Below, in pieces: positions 42,615 to 51,012 of a stretch of DNA of 64,000 bases (its first letter is position 1; each line of letters begins with the position of its first letter). The position numbers and the translations under genes are program-made. This stretch comes from Kitasatospora sp. MAP12-44 (GTDB lineage: Bacteria > Actinomycetota > Actinomycetes > Streptomycetales > Streptomycetaceae), in NCBI RefSeq assembly GCF_029892095.1, contig NZ_JARZAE010000004.1, positions 3,720,001 to 3,784,000 on the forward strand, read 5' to 3'. The notes beneath the pieces are model-generated. The model searched no databases. It was not told where the DNA came from and saw only the letters and a list, made by a program, of their open reading frames with translations.

Positions 42615-42713
42615 CGGAGTTCTCCGTTCGGTTTCGCATTTGTGTCGCGCTGACGATCGCACCGGGGCGGGCGATACTTCCAACCACGCCTACCTTCGTG
42701 CCGGATTCCAACA

Positions 42714-42726
42714 TAGACTGATCGGG
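42714..42726 (+). promoter_or_regulatory. -10 element of a leaderless promoter for the AsnC-type gene
   Basis: TAGACT (42714-42719) is followed after 6 nt by the GTG at 42726, and there is no ribosome binding site. The geometry predicts transcription from the start codon itself. Confidence 0.5.
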
Positions 42727-43733
42727 TGATGATGGAAACCAATCAGAGCCCGCTGCTCGACGACCTCGATCACCAGCTGGTCCAGGCCCTGCTGATCGAC
42801 GGGCGGGCCGCCTTCAGCAAGATCGCCGCCGTCCTGGGCGTCTCGGACCAGACGGTGATCCGCCGCTACCGCAGGCTGCGCACCGCCGGGCTGCTGCGGG
42901 TGGTCGGGCTGCCGGACGGCCGCCGGGTCGGCCTGCTGGAGTCCTGGCTGCGGGTGCAGTGCACCCCGGACGCCGCCGTGGCGGTCGCCGACGCACTGGC
43001 CCGGCGCCCCGACATCTCCTGGGTCACCCTCAACTCCGGTGGCACCGAGGTCAACTGCGTGACCCGGGCACGCAGCCGGGAGGACCGCGACTCGCTGCTG
43101 CTGGACAAGCTGCCGCGCACCCAGCGGGTCACCGGGGTGACCGCACACACCGTGCTGAAGGTCTTCATCGGCGGCCCGTCACGCTGGCTGGGAGTGAACC
43201 GGCTGACCGCCGAGCAGGTGGCAGCGCTGGAACACCCGGTGAACCCGGGCGCCGGACCGGTCCAGCTGGACGAGACGGACCTCGTGCTCCTCGCCGAGCT
43301 GGCCCGCGACGGCCGGACGGGCTGCCCCGACTTGGCCCGCGCCACCGGTCTCTCCGAGTCCACCGCACGTCGCCGCATGGAGCACCTGCAGGAGATCGGC
43401 GCGCTCTCCTTCGACGTCGAGATCGACCCGGCACTGCTCGGCTACCCGACCCAGGCCACCCTGTGGGCCACCGTGGCCCCCGCCGACCTGGCCGCCGCGG
43501 GCGCCGCGCTCGCCGCCCACCCGGGCATCCCGTTCGCCGCCGCCGTGACCGGCTCGGCCAACCTGGTGGCCGTGGTGCTCTGCCGGGACACCGAGGAGCT
43601 CTACGAGTTCCTCACCGGCCGACTCGGCTCACTGCCCGCCATCCAGCGGGTCGAGCTCAGCCCGGTCATCCGCACCGTCAAGCGGGCCGGCCTGCTGACG
43701 GACGGGCACCGACTGGTGGACCCGGTGGAGTAG
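42726..43733 (+). CDS. Double Lrp/AsnC-family transcriptional regulator
   Basis: A 335-residue protein built of two AsnC-type units in tandem. HTH 1 is at about residues 12-60 (LDDLDHQLVQALLIDGRAAFSKIAAVLGVSDQTVIRRYRRLRTAGLLRVVG) with a RAM-like domain. HTH 2 is at about residues 180-225 (LDETDLVLLAELARDGRTGCPDLARATGLSESTARRRMEHLQEIGAL) with a second effector domain. Single-unit Lrp proteins are about 150 residues, so this is a fused dimer. It is divergent from the DHA2 exporter and convergent with the double TetR gene, overlapping it by 56 bp. The effector is unknown. Confidence 0.9.
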   Translation: MMMETNQSPLLDDLDHQLVQALLIDGRAAFSKIAAVLGVSDQTVIRRYRRLRTAGLLRVVGLPDGRRVGLLESWLRVQCTPDAAVAVADALARRPDISWVTLNSGGTEVNCVTRARSREDRDSLLLDKLPRTQRVTGVTAHTVLKVFIGGPSRWLGVNRLTAEQVAALEHPVNPGAGPVQLDETDLVLLAELARDGRTGCPDLARATGLSESTARRRMEHLQEIGALSFDVEIDPALLGYPTQATLWATVAPADLAAAGAALAAHPGIPFAAAVTGSANLVAVVLCRDTEELYEFLTGRLGSLPAIQRVELSPVIRTVKRAGLLTDGHRLVDPVE

Positions 43734-44991
43734 CGACCCGGGCGCCTTCGGGCAGGCCGAGGACGGCCAGGGCCAGGCCGGTCAGGCGGGGCGCGAGGTC
43801 GGGGCGGGCAGCGTGCGGCGGGTTGCACACGCCGTCGTTCACTACCGCGAACATCGCGTGCACCCGGATCCTGGCCTGTGCGTTGTCGTAGTCGGGGCGC
43901 AGCTGCTGGAGCAGGCCGACCCAGACCCGCAGGAAGTCGCGCCGGAAGTCGAGCGCGGCCTTGCGGTCCGGTGCGGCCAGCCGGTCGGTCTCGCTCACCA
44001 TCGCACCCAGGTAGTGGTGGTGGCGCCGGGCGAAGTCGACGTAGGCGTCCAGGCCGCGCGCCAGCGCCTCGGCGGGGTCGGCGGGGTCGGCGGCCGACCG
44101 CAGCGCGGCCTCCACCTCGTGCCACAGCCGCTCCCGGCAGCGCACCAGGGAGGCGGCCAACAGCTCGGCCTTGGTGGGGAAATGGCGGTAGACGCTGGGT
44201 CCGGCGATGCCGACCGCGGCGCCCAGCCGGTCGATGCTGACGTTGTCGAAACCCCGCTCGTGGAACAGCCGGACGGCGGCCGTCAGGAGCGCCTCCCGAC
44301 GGTTCACCGGATGGACCTCACCGGCGGCCGCCGGGGGCCGGGGAGTCGGCGCGGGCCGGTGAGTCGGCGCGGCGGCGGCGGAAGGCCGGCCGACGGAGAC
44401 CGAGAAGAGCCCGAACAGCAGCTCGCGCAGCAGCCGCTCGAAGCGCCGGCGCGGCGGGGCGAAGCTGTGGTACGACAGGCTGGCGCAGACCGAAAGGGCC
44501 GACCAGACCATCAACTCGGCATCCTCCGAGGACAGTTCGGCCCGATCCGAGACCAGTAGACGGGCCGCCGCCCGGACGTCCGCGCGCAACGTACGCCGCA
44601 GCTCGGCACGTTGCGCGGCCGGCAGCAACCGGGCGTCCCGCTGCCAGAGCGTGCCGAGTGCGCGCTGCTCGGGGGCCAGGCCCGCCAACGCGTCGGCCAG
44701 CGCCTCGGCGGCGCCGCCGGCCCCGTCGGCCGATGCAGCGGCCGCCGACGCGACGGCGGCCGACAGCTGGTCGAAGCCGGAGCGGACGGCCTGCCGCAGC
44801 AGCTCCGGCTTGCCCCGGTAGTGCCGGTAGAGCGCGGGGGCGGTGATCCCGACGGCCGCCGCGACCTCGGCCATCGCGACCTGGTGGTACCCGCTGCGGT
44901 GGAACTGCTCCGCGGCCACCATGAGGATCTGCGCCCGGCGCCCCCGAGGACGCCGCCCCGCGCCGGGGGCCGCCGCCACCTGCCCAGCCAT
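43678..44991 (-). CDS. Double TetR/AcrR-family regulator
   Basis: A 437-residue protein with two complete TetR units. HTH 1 is near residues 20-66 (RAQILMVAAEQFHRSGYHQVAMAEVAAAVGITAPALYRHYRGKPELL) with its C-terminal helical domain. A Pro/Ala linker (PTHRPAPTPRPPAAAGEVHP) leads to HTH 2 near residues 230-276 (REALLTAAVRLFHERGFDNVSIDRLGAAVGIAGPSVYRHFPTKAELL). It is divergent from an acyl-CoA dehydrogenase gene; double TetR proteins beside acyl-CoA dehydrogenases are recurrent in actinobacteria. That gene is the likely target and an acyl-CoA the likely ligand. Its 3' end overlaps the AsnC gene. Confidence 0.9.
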   Translation of the reverse strand: MAGQVAAAPGAGRRPRGRRAQILMVAAEQFHRSGYHQVAMAEVAAAVGITAPALYRHYRGKPELLRQAVRSGFDQLSAAVASAAAASADGAGGAAEALADALAGLAPEQRALGTLWQRDARLLPAAQRAELRRTLRADVRAAARLLVSDRAELSSEDAELMVWSALSVCASLSYHSFAPPRRRFERLLRELLFGLFSVSVGRPSAAAAPTHRPAPTPRPPAAAGEVHPVNRREALLTAAVRLFHERGFDNVSIDRLGAAVGIAGPSVYRHFPTKAELLAASLVRCRERLWHEVEAALRSAADPADPAEALARGLDAYVDFARRHHHYLGAMVSETDRLAAPDRKAALDFRRDFLRVWVGLLQQLRPDYDNAQARIRVHAMFAVVNDGVCNPPHAARPDLAPRLTGLALAVLGLPEGARVATPPGPPVGARPSAGRPA

Positions 44992-45165
44992 CCGCAGCCC
45001 CTTTCCGGCTAGCCATCATTCACATAACCCGCCCCGAGGTCCACCGTTTCGGTCCTCCCACTGGCCTGGACTCACCCGGCGAACACCCTGGACAGCGAGG
45101 CTACCGAGGATTAACTTAGCCAGCGATCAACCGCCCACCGCGCCGTCCCCGAAGGGAGCGCCATC

Positions 45166-46323
45166 GTGCGCCGTACCGTCTACACCGAGGACCACGAGGC
45201 CTTCCGGAGCACCATCCGGGACTTCATCGCCAAGGAGGTCGTCCCGGTCTACGAGAGCTGGGAGGCCGACGGCCACCCGCCGCGCTCGTTCTACAACAAG
45301 CTCGGCGCCCTCGGCGTCTTCGGCATCGAGGTCCCCGAGGAGTACGGCGGCGCGGGCGAGAGCGGCTTCAAGTACCAGGCCGTGGTGGTCGAGGAGACCG
45401 CCCGCGCGGGCGTCACCTTCGGCTCGTCCGGTGTGCACACCGGCCTGGTGCTGCCGTACATCCTGGAGTACGCCAACGAGGAGCAGAAGCAGCGCTGGCT
45501 GCCGGGCTTCATCTCGGGCGACATCATGACGGCGATCGCGATGACCGAGCCGGGCGCCGGTTCCGACCTGGCCGGCATCGCCACCACCGCCAAGCTCTCC
45601 GCGGACGGCACCCACTACGTGCTGAACGGCGCCAAGACCTTCATCACCGGCGGCGTGCTGGCCGACCTGGTGCTGGTGGTCGCGCGCACCGCGCCGTACG
45701 ACCCGGCCGACCGCAGAGCCGGTCTGTCGATCCTCTGCGTGGACACCAAGTCGCCGGGTTACACGGTCGGCCGCAAGCTGCAGAAGATCGGCCTGCGCAC
45801 CTCCGACACCGCCGAACTGGCCTTCTCCGACGTCAAGGTGCCGGTGGTGGACCTGCTCGGCGAGGAGGGCAAGGCGTTCAGCTACCTGACCCACAACCTG
45901 GTGCAGGAGCGCCTGGCGATCGCCGTCGGCGCCTACGCCGCCGCGGCCGCCGCGGTGCGCTTCGCGCTGGATTACGTCAAGGACCGCAAGGTCTTCGGCC
46001 AGACGGTGGCGGAGTTCCAGAACACCAAGTTCACACTGGCCGACTGCCAGTCCCAGGTGACGGCCCAACAGGCCATGGTGGACCAGGCGTTGGAGCTCTA
46101 CCAGCAGGGCGCGCTGACGGTCGCGGACGCCGCCGAACTCAAGCTGTTCTGCACCGAGTCGACCTCCGTGGTGGTCGACAAGTGCCTTCAGCTGCACGGT
46201 GGCTACGGCTACATCCTGGAGTACCCGATCGCCCGCCTCTACACCGACAACCGGGTGTTCCGGATCTACGGCGGCACCAGCGAGGTCATGAAGACCATCA
46301 TCGCCAAGTCGATGGGCCTGTAA
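45166..46323 (+). CDS. Acyl-CoA dehydrogenase
   Basis: A FAD-dependent enzyme of 385 residues that introduces the alpha-beta double bond in an acyl-CoA. It has IAMTEPGAGSDLAGI (FAD-binding signature 1) and the C-terminal CLQLHGGYGYILEYPIARLYTDNRVFRIYGGTSEVMKTIIAKSMGL (signature 2). The YTDNRVFRIYGGTSEV segment contains the region of the catalytic base. Length and order match long/short-chain ACADs; chain preference cannot be told. GTG start after GAAGGGAG. It is divergent from the double TetR gene and followed by a very long hairpin terminator. Confidence 0.94.
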   Translation: MRRTVYTEDHEAFRSTIRDFIAKEVVPVYESWEADGHPPRSFYNKLGALGVFGIEVPEEYGGAGESGFKYQAVVVEETARAGVTFGSSGVHTGLVLPYILEYANEEQKQRWLPGFISGDIMTAIAMTEPGAGSDLAGIATTAKLSADGTHYVLNGAKTFITGGVLADLVLVVARTAPYDPADRRAGLSILCVDTKSPGYTVGRKLQKIGLRTSDTAELAFSDVKVPVVDLLGEEGKAFSYLTHNLVQERLAIAVGAYAAAAAAVRFALDYVKDRKVFGQTVAEFQNTKFTLADCQSQVTAQQAMVDQALELYQQGALTVADAAELKLFCTESTSVVVDKCLQLHGGYGYILEYPIARLYTDNRVFRIYGGTSEVMKTIIAKSMGL

Positions 46324-46340
46324 GGACGTTCGACCCGAAC

Positions 46341-46401
46341 AACGACCTCGGCCGGTGGCCGCCGAACGGATCCCGTTCGGCGGCCACCGGCCGAGGTCGT
46401 T
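46341..46401. terminator. 29-bp perfect hairpin terminator
   Basis: Arms 46341-46369 and 46373-46401 are perfectly complementary over 29 bp around an ATC loop. It lies between the converging acyl-CoA dehydrogenase gene and the small membrane protein gene and can terminate both. No T-tract. Confidence 0.85.
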
Positions 46402-46427
46402 CACCGGCTCCATGCGGGGCAACCGGC

Positions 46428-46688
46428 TCAGTTCACGGACGCCCCGCTGCGCCAGGCGTCCAGGCCGGCCTGTGAGGCCGCCCGGGCCTGCTGCATCGCG
46501 CGGGTGGCCCGCTCGACGGGCGAGGTCTCCATCTGCTGGATCCAGCCGCGACCGGCGGTGGCCAGTGCAACCCCGACCAGTACCGTGCCCAGCAGCCCCG
46601 CCACCGCGCCGACGCCGCCGAGCAGCAGGCCGGCGCCGAGCAGCTTGCGGTTGGGCTGGAATCCGTAGCTCTTCTCATTGATCGCCAT
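46428..46688 (-). CDS. Small membrane protein
   Basis: An 86-residue protein with one long hydrophobic segment or a tight pair (LLGAGLLLGGVGAVAGLLGTVLVGVALATAG). A cytoplasmic or surface helix with SPVERATRAMQQARAASQAGLDAWR follows. The start MAINEKSYGFQPNRKLLGAG is conserved in my memory among streptomycete homologues, but no function is known. The TetR gene ends 81 bp upstream on the same strand. Confidence 0.75.
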   Translation of the reverse strand: MAINEKSYGFQPNRKLLGAGLLLGGVGAVAGLLGTVLVGVALATAGRGWIQQMETSPVERATRAMQQARAASQAGLDAWRSGASVN

Positions 46689-46769
46689 AGACCCACCATC
46701 GGCGAAGCGGGGAGCGCCCGCATCCCGAGCGGCTCCGAACAGGTCCGAGCGGGTCCGAGCGGGTCGGCG

Positions 46770-47366
46770 TCAGCCACTGCCCAATGCGCCGCCCAGCACG
46801 CTGCCCGAGACCACCTGCAGGCCGCGGAGGAAGTCGCGGCCGCTCGGCGCCTGCGCCGGCGCGAGCAGCCACTGCGCCGCCAGCCCGGCCAGCAGGGCCT
46901 GGTAGAACATGCCGCGGCTGATCTCGTCCTCGGTGTCGGGCACCTCGGCCTTGCCCTGGAAGAGCGCGGAGAGCCCGAGCCGGGCATCGCGCTGCGCCTG
47001 CTCCATCGCCGCCTTCAGCTCGGGCGCGTGCTCGATCTGCGCCATCATCTCGAACTGCGCGACCCAGAGTCCGCGGTGCTCGACGAAGGTCTCCAGCACC
47101 CGGTCCCAGCTGGCGACGAAGCGCTCCTCCGGGGTGGCGTGCACATAGGCGGCGTCGCGGAGCGCGGCGCCCAGCCGGTCGGCCCACTCCTCGATCGCCG
47201 CCATCATCGCCGCGTTCATCAACGCGTCCTTGGAGCCGAAGTGGTAGCCGATGGCGGCGAGGCTGACGCCGGACGCGCTCGCGATGTCCCGCGCGGTGGT
47301 CCGAGCGAAGCCCTTCTCGTACAGGCAGCTCTTGGCCCCGGCCAGCAGGGCTTCTCGGTTTCCCAT
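46770..47366 (-). CDS. TetR-family repressor
   Basis: A 198-residue regulator. The HTH is at residues 1-48 (REALLAGAKSCLYEKGFARTTARDIASASGVSLAAIGYHFGSKDALMN), with a C-terminal ligand domain of the TetR_C_11-like type (FVEHRGLWVAQFEMMAQIEHAPELKAAMEQ). It is divergent from the DHA2 exporter at 47476 and is most likely its repressor. The 109-bp gap carries repeated TTGAAC-type half-sites. Confidence 0.9.
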   Translation of the reverse strand: MGNREALLAGAKSCLYEKGFARTTARDIASASGVSLAAIGYHFGSKDALMNAAMMAAIEEWADRLGAALRDAAYVHATPEERFVASWDRVLETFVEHRGLWVAQFEMMAQIEHAPELKAAMEQAQRDARLGLSALFQGKAEVPDTEDEISRGMFYQALLAGLAAQWLLAPAQAPSGRDFLRGLQVVSGSVLGGALGSG

Positions 47367-47399
47367 GCGCCGATGCTACGGCAGATCCGTACGTACGTC

Positions 47400-47438
47400 T
47401 TGAACAGATGTCTTGCACGATCGTATTGAACGAACGTC
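47400..47438. promoter_or_regulatory. Direct repeats in the TetR/MFS divergent region
   Basis: TTGAACAGATGTC (47400-47412) and TTGAACGAACGTC (47426-47438) are 26 bp apart and match at 10 of 13 positions. AGAC-AGCC-GTCT follows at 47441-47452. These are plausible binding sites for the adjacent TetR protein; the real operator was not settled. Confidence 0.4.
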
Positions 47439-47475
47439 CTAGACAGCCGTCTCAAACGTCCGTACCGTCTCTCCC

Positions 47476-49053
47476 ATGACCGCAACCACCGGCCTCGCCG
47501 GCCGCCGCGCCTGGATCGGCCTCGCCGTCCTCCTGCTTCCGACTCTGGTCCTCGCCATGGACATGGGCGTGCTCTTCTTCGCCGTGCCGTTCATCAGCAC
47601 CGATCTGCGACCGAGTGGCACCCAGCAGCTGTGGATCATGGACAGCTACTCGTTCCTGCTGGCCGGGCTGCTCATCCCGATGGGCGACCTGGGCGACCGG
47701 ATCGGCCGTCGCCGACTACTGCTGCTGGGCGCGGCCGGCTTCGCCGGGGCGTCCCTGCTGGCCGCCTACGCGGACGGCGCGGCGCAGCTGATCGCGGCCC
47801 GCGCACTGCTTGGCGTGGCCGGGGCGACGCTGATGCCCTCGACCCTGGCGCTGATCCGCAACATGTTCCCCGACCCGGACCAGCGCCGGCTCGCCCTCGG
47901 CGCCTGGACCGGCGCGATGACCGGCGGCGCCACCCTCGGCCCGGTGGTCGGCGGCCTGATGCTCGCCCACTTCTGGTGGGGCTCGGCCTTCCTGGTCTCC
48001 ATCCCGGTGATGGTCCTGCTGCTGCTCGCCGGTCCGTTCCTGCTGCCCGAGTACCGCTCGCCGCAGCGCGGCGGCTTCGACCTGCTCGGCGCCGGCCTGC
48101 TGATGGCCGCCGTGCTGCCGGTGGTCTACGGCATCAAGACGCTCGCCGTCGACGGCTGGAGCACCGACCCCGCCCTGGTGCTGGCCGCCGGCCTGGGCTT
48201 CGGCGCGCTCTTCGTCCAGCGCCAGCGCAGCGCCGCGCATCCGCTGATCGAGCTGAGCCTCTTTCGGATCAGGACCTACAGCGGAGCGATCACGGTCAAC
48301 ACCGTCGCGATGTTCGCGATGATGGGCTTCACCCTCTTCACCTCGCAGTACCTGCAGCTGGTCAAGGGCATGAGTCCACTCACCGCCTCGCTCTGGGCAC
48401 TGGTGCCCAGCGTCGGGGTCGGCGCGGCGGTCGGGCTCTCCGGAGCGCTGGCCGGCAAGGTCCGACCGGGCCGGCAGATGGCCGGCGGACTGCTGATCGG
48501 CGCGACCGGCTTCGCCCTGATGACGCTGGTCGGCCCGGACTCCCCGCTGGCCCTGGTGCTCACCGCGGCCGGCGTGCTCGCCGCCGGCACCGTCGGCACC
48601 ATGATGCTGACCGCCGACCTGGTCGTCTCGGCCGCCCCGCCGGAGCGGGCCGGGGTCGCCGCCGCCACCTCGGAGACCGCCACCGAGCTGGGCAGCTCAC
48701 TGGGTATCGCGATCCTCGGCGCGGCCGGCGCGGCGGTCTACCGCGCCCGGCTGAACGGCGCGCTGCCCGCCGGCCTGCCGGGCGACGCGGCGCGAGCGGC
48801 GCACGACACGCTCGGCGGCGCGGTTACCGTGGCGGCGCACCTGCCGGGAGCGGCCCGCGGCGAGCTGCTGGCCGCCACCCGCGCGGCGTTCACCGACGGC
48901 ATGCACCTGGCGGCCGTGGTCGGGCTGCTCTTCATGATCGCCGCGGCGGTCGCGGCCAACCGGCTGATGGGCCATCTGCCAACCACCGCCAACGCAGGGG
49001 CGAAAGACACCGGTGATAGGGACCTTTCCGCCACCCAGGCGACAGTGGTATAG
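47476..49053 (+). CDS. DHA2-family MFS multidrug exporter (SmvA/QacA-like)
   Basis: A 14-segment antiporter of 525 residues. It begins RRAWIGLAVLLLPTLVLAMDMGVLFFAVPFIS, the QacA/SmvA/LfrA start, with signature A in GDLGDRIGRRRLLLLG and motif C in GAMTGGATLGPVVGGLM. No ribosome binding site precedes the ATG; TACCGT 7 nt upstream suggests a leaderless mRNA. The divergent TetR gene makes a classic efflux-repressor pair. LfrA and SmvA export cationic dyes and biocides; the substrate here is inferred only at that level. Confidence 0.92.
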   Translation: MTATTGLAGRRAWIGLAVLLLPTLVLAMDMGVLFFAVPFISTDLRPSGTQQLWIMDSYSFLLAGLLIPMGDLGDRIGRRRLLLLGAAGFAGASLLAAYADGAAQLIAARALLGVAGATLMPSTLALIRNMFPDPDQRRLALGAWTGAMTGGATLGPVVGGLMLAHFWWGSAFLVSIPVMVLLLLAGPFLLPEYRSPQRGGFDLLGAGLLMAAVLPVVYGIKTLAVDGWSTDPALVLAAGLGFGALFVQRQRSAAHPLIELSLFRIRTYSGAITVNTVAMFAMMGFTLFTSQYLQLVKGMSPLTASLWALVPSVGVGAAVGLSGALAGKVRPGRQMAGGLLIGATGFALMTLVGPDSPLALVLTAAGVLAAGTVGTMMLTADLVVSAAPPERAGVAAATSETATELGSSLGIAILGAAGAAVYRARLNGALPAGLPGDAARAAHDTLGGAVTVAAHLPGAARGELLAATRAAFTDGMHLAAVVGLLFMIAAAVAANRLMGHLPTTANAGAKDTGDRDLSATQATVV

Positions 49054-49219
49054 ACCACATCGCACGGAAACCCCGCGAATCCACCCGCTTCACCGGCTCT
49101 TTGACCACCGTTTCCCAGCGGGTGTATACGTTCGCCCGCGGAGCCAGGCATACTGACGTGGTCGGGCGGTCCCGTCCGGCATGCAACGGCGAGTAAACCG
49201 AAGGGACCGGTGGTCAGGG

Positions 49220-49489
49220 ATGTTCCGCAACGGTCTGGAGCCCTGGCACCTCCTGGTGGTGCTGGCTGTCATCATCCTGCTGTTCGGCTCGAAGAAGCTG
49301 CCCGAGATGGCACGCGGCCTGGGCAAGTCCATGCGCATCCTGAAGGCCGAGACCAAGGCCATGCGCGAGGACGACTCGCCGGCCGAGGGCACCACCGCCG
49401 AGTCCACCGCGACCGAGCAGCCCCGCCCGGCCGTGGCCCCGGTCACCGTGACCAAGGTGGACGAGGTCCCCAGGAACACCACCGCCTGA
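49220..49489 (+). CDS. tatA: Sec-independent translocase subunit TatA, stand-alone copy
   Basis: An 89-residue TatA/E protein. [48 protein letters not shown] contains the single membrane segment, the FGSKKLP hinge and the amphipathic helix. A disordered Thr/Glu/Pro/Val tail follows. TatA oligomers form the pore for folded proteins in the Tat pathway. No tatC or tatB is adjacent, so this is either the main tatA moved from tatC or a second copy. The start is fixed by the conserved [12 protein letters not shown]; an open frame upstream adds nothing recognisable. Confidence 0.92.
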   Translation: MFRNGLEPWHLLVVLAVIILLFGSKKLPEMARGLGKSMRILKAETKAMREDDSPAEGTTAESTATEQPRPAVAPVTVTKVDEVPRNTTA

Positions 49490-49531
49490 GGCTCCCTCCG
49501 CGCGAGCACAGCTGCGCGAGCACAGACTTCC

Positions 49532-49571
49532 CGCAACCCCCGGTCCGTCAGCTGACGGACCGGGGGTTGCG
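49532..49571. terminator. Perfect 40-bp palindrome terminator after tatA
   Basis: CGCAACCCCCGGTCCGTCAG is followed directly by its reverse complement, 20 bp per arm, 42 bp after the tatA stop. Confidence 0.85.
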
Positions 49572-49668
49572 TCGTATCAGGCCCCGGTGGCACGCCGCAT
49601 GCCCGACTGGCCGTCCGATTTGTTCTGGTATCTCCTGGTCGGAGCACCCACCGTGACCGGAGGTACCG

Positions 49669-51012
49669 ATGAGCGGCGGCAGTCCGGCACCGGACGGCCC
49701 GACGGCGGCCGAACTCGCCGACCTCCGGCAGCGCCTGGCCTGGCTGGAACAGCCCGGCCGCCGACTGAAGTCCGTGCTCGCCGCCCTGCTGATCACGCTC
49801 GCCTGCGTACTCACCCCGCTCGGCACGGCCGCCATCTGGGTCAAGTCGCACATCACCGACACCGATCGCTATGTCGCCACGATGGCCCCGCTGGCCAGTG
49901 ACCCCGCCGTGCAGGCGGCCGTCACCGACCGGGTGACCACCGAGCTGGTCAGCCTGATCCCGATCAGCTCGCTGGTCGGCCAGCTCGCGCCGGACGACCG
50001 CCCGCTGCTGAACGCGCTGCTCGGCCAGGTGGGCGGGGCACTCACCGACGGGCTCACCGGTTTCGTCCAGGGCCAGGTGGCCTCGGTGGTGAGCAGCGAC
50101 GCGTTCGCGACGCTCTGGATCCAGCTCAACCGCTCGGCGCACGCCACCCTCGACAAGGCGCTGACCGGCCAGGGCGGCGGCGCCGTGCAGATCCACGGCA
50201 ACGTGGTCACCCTCGACCTGGCGCCGGTGATCGACCAGGTGAAGAGCCGTCTGGTGACGGGCGGGCTCTCGATCGCCGGGCAGCTCCCCACCGTGCACAC
50301 CGACTTCGTGCTGGCCGACTCGCAGAGCGTCTCCACCATACGCACCGTCCTGCGGCTGCTGGAGCTGGCCGGGTTCTGGGTGCCGGTGCTGGCCCTGCTC
50401 TGTGCGGCCGCCGGGGTCCTGCTGGCCGTCCGGCGGCGGCGGGCGCTGGTCACGGTGGCACTCGGGATGGCGGCCGGCGCGGCGGTGCTGGGGATCGGGC
50501 TGAGCTTCTTCCACGCGTTCTACCTCGACAAGCTGCCGGCCGCGGTGGACCAGGCCGCCGCCTCGGCCATCTACAACACGCTGGTGCGCTTCCTGCGTGC
50601 GGAGGTCCGCACGGTGATCGTGCTGGGCGTGCTGACGGCGCTCGGCGCCTGGCTGACCGGTCCTGGGCGGCGGGCGGTCGCCGGGCGCGGCCTGTGGCGG
50701 GCGGGTCTCGGCGCCGTCCGGCAGTCCGCGCAGCGGCTGGGCCTGCGTCTTGGCCCGGTCGGCCGCTTCACCCACCGGTTCAAGGCGGCGCTGGGCTGGT
50801 TCGCGCTGGCCGTCGTGGTCGTGCTCTTCGTGACCTGGAACTATCCGACCGCGCTGGTGGTGTTCTGGCTCGCGGTCGTGCTGGTGGCGGTGCTCGCGGT
50901 GCTGGAGTTCCTGGACGACCCGGGACCGCCGAGCGGCGCCGCCCCGACCGGCCGTCCGCCCGGCTACCCGACCGCCTCGCCGCCCTCGGCGGGCACGATG
51001 CCGCTGCGGTAG
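49669..51012 (+). CDS. Multi-pass membrane protein of unknown function
   Basis: A 447-residue protein. A short coiled coil (AAELADLRQRLAWLEQPGRRL) precedes membrane segment 1 (VLAALLITLACVLTPLGTAAIWV). A ~180-residue extracytoplasmic region follows (TDTDRYVATMAPLASDPAVQAAVTDRVTTELV onward). Further segments lie at about 245-265, 275-295, 320-340, 375-395 and 400-420. The arrangement is shared by many actinobacterial 'integral membrane proteins' with the DTDRYV motif; no function is known. GGAGG precedes the ATG. The last 49 bp overlap the converging response regulator gene. Confidence 0.82.
   Translation: MSGGSPAPDGPTAAELADLRQRLAWLEQPGRRLKSVLAALLITLACVLTPLGTAAIWVKSHITDTDRYVATMAPLASDPAVQAAVTDRVTTELVSLIPISSLVGQLAPDDRPLLNALLGQVGGALTDGLTGFVQGQVASVVSSDAFATLWIQLNRSAHATLDKALTGQGGGAVQIHGNVVTLDLAPVIDQVKSRLVTGGLSIAGQLPTVHTDFVLADSQSVSTIRTVLRLLELAGFWVPVLALLCAAAGVLLAVRRRRALVTVALGMAAGAAVLGIGLSFFHAFYLDKLPAAVDQAAASAIYNTLVRFLRAEVRTVIVLGVLTALGAWLTGPGRRAVAGRGLWRAGLGAVRQSAQRLGLRLGPVGRFTHRFKAALGWFALAVVVVLFVTWNYPTALVVFWLAVVLVAVLAVLEFLDDPGPPSGAAPTGRPPGYPTASPPSAGTMPLR

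Noticed and set aside
41046..49053. A secondary-metabolite gene cluster, suggested by several exporters and regulators
   Set aside because: No polyketide synthase, NRPS, terpene synthase or RiPP genes are present. The exporters each pair with their own regulator.
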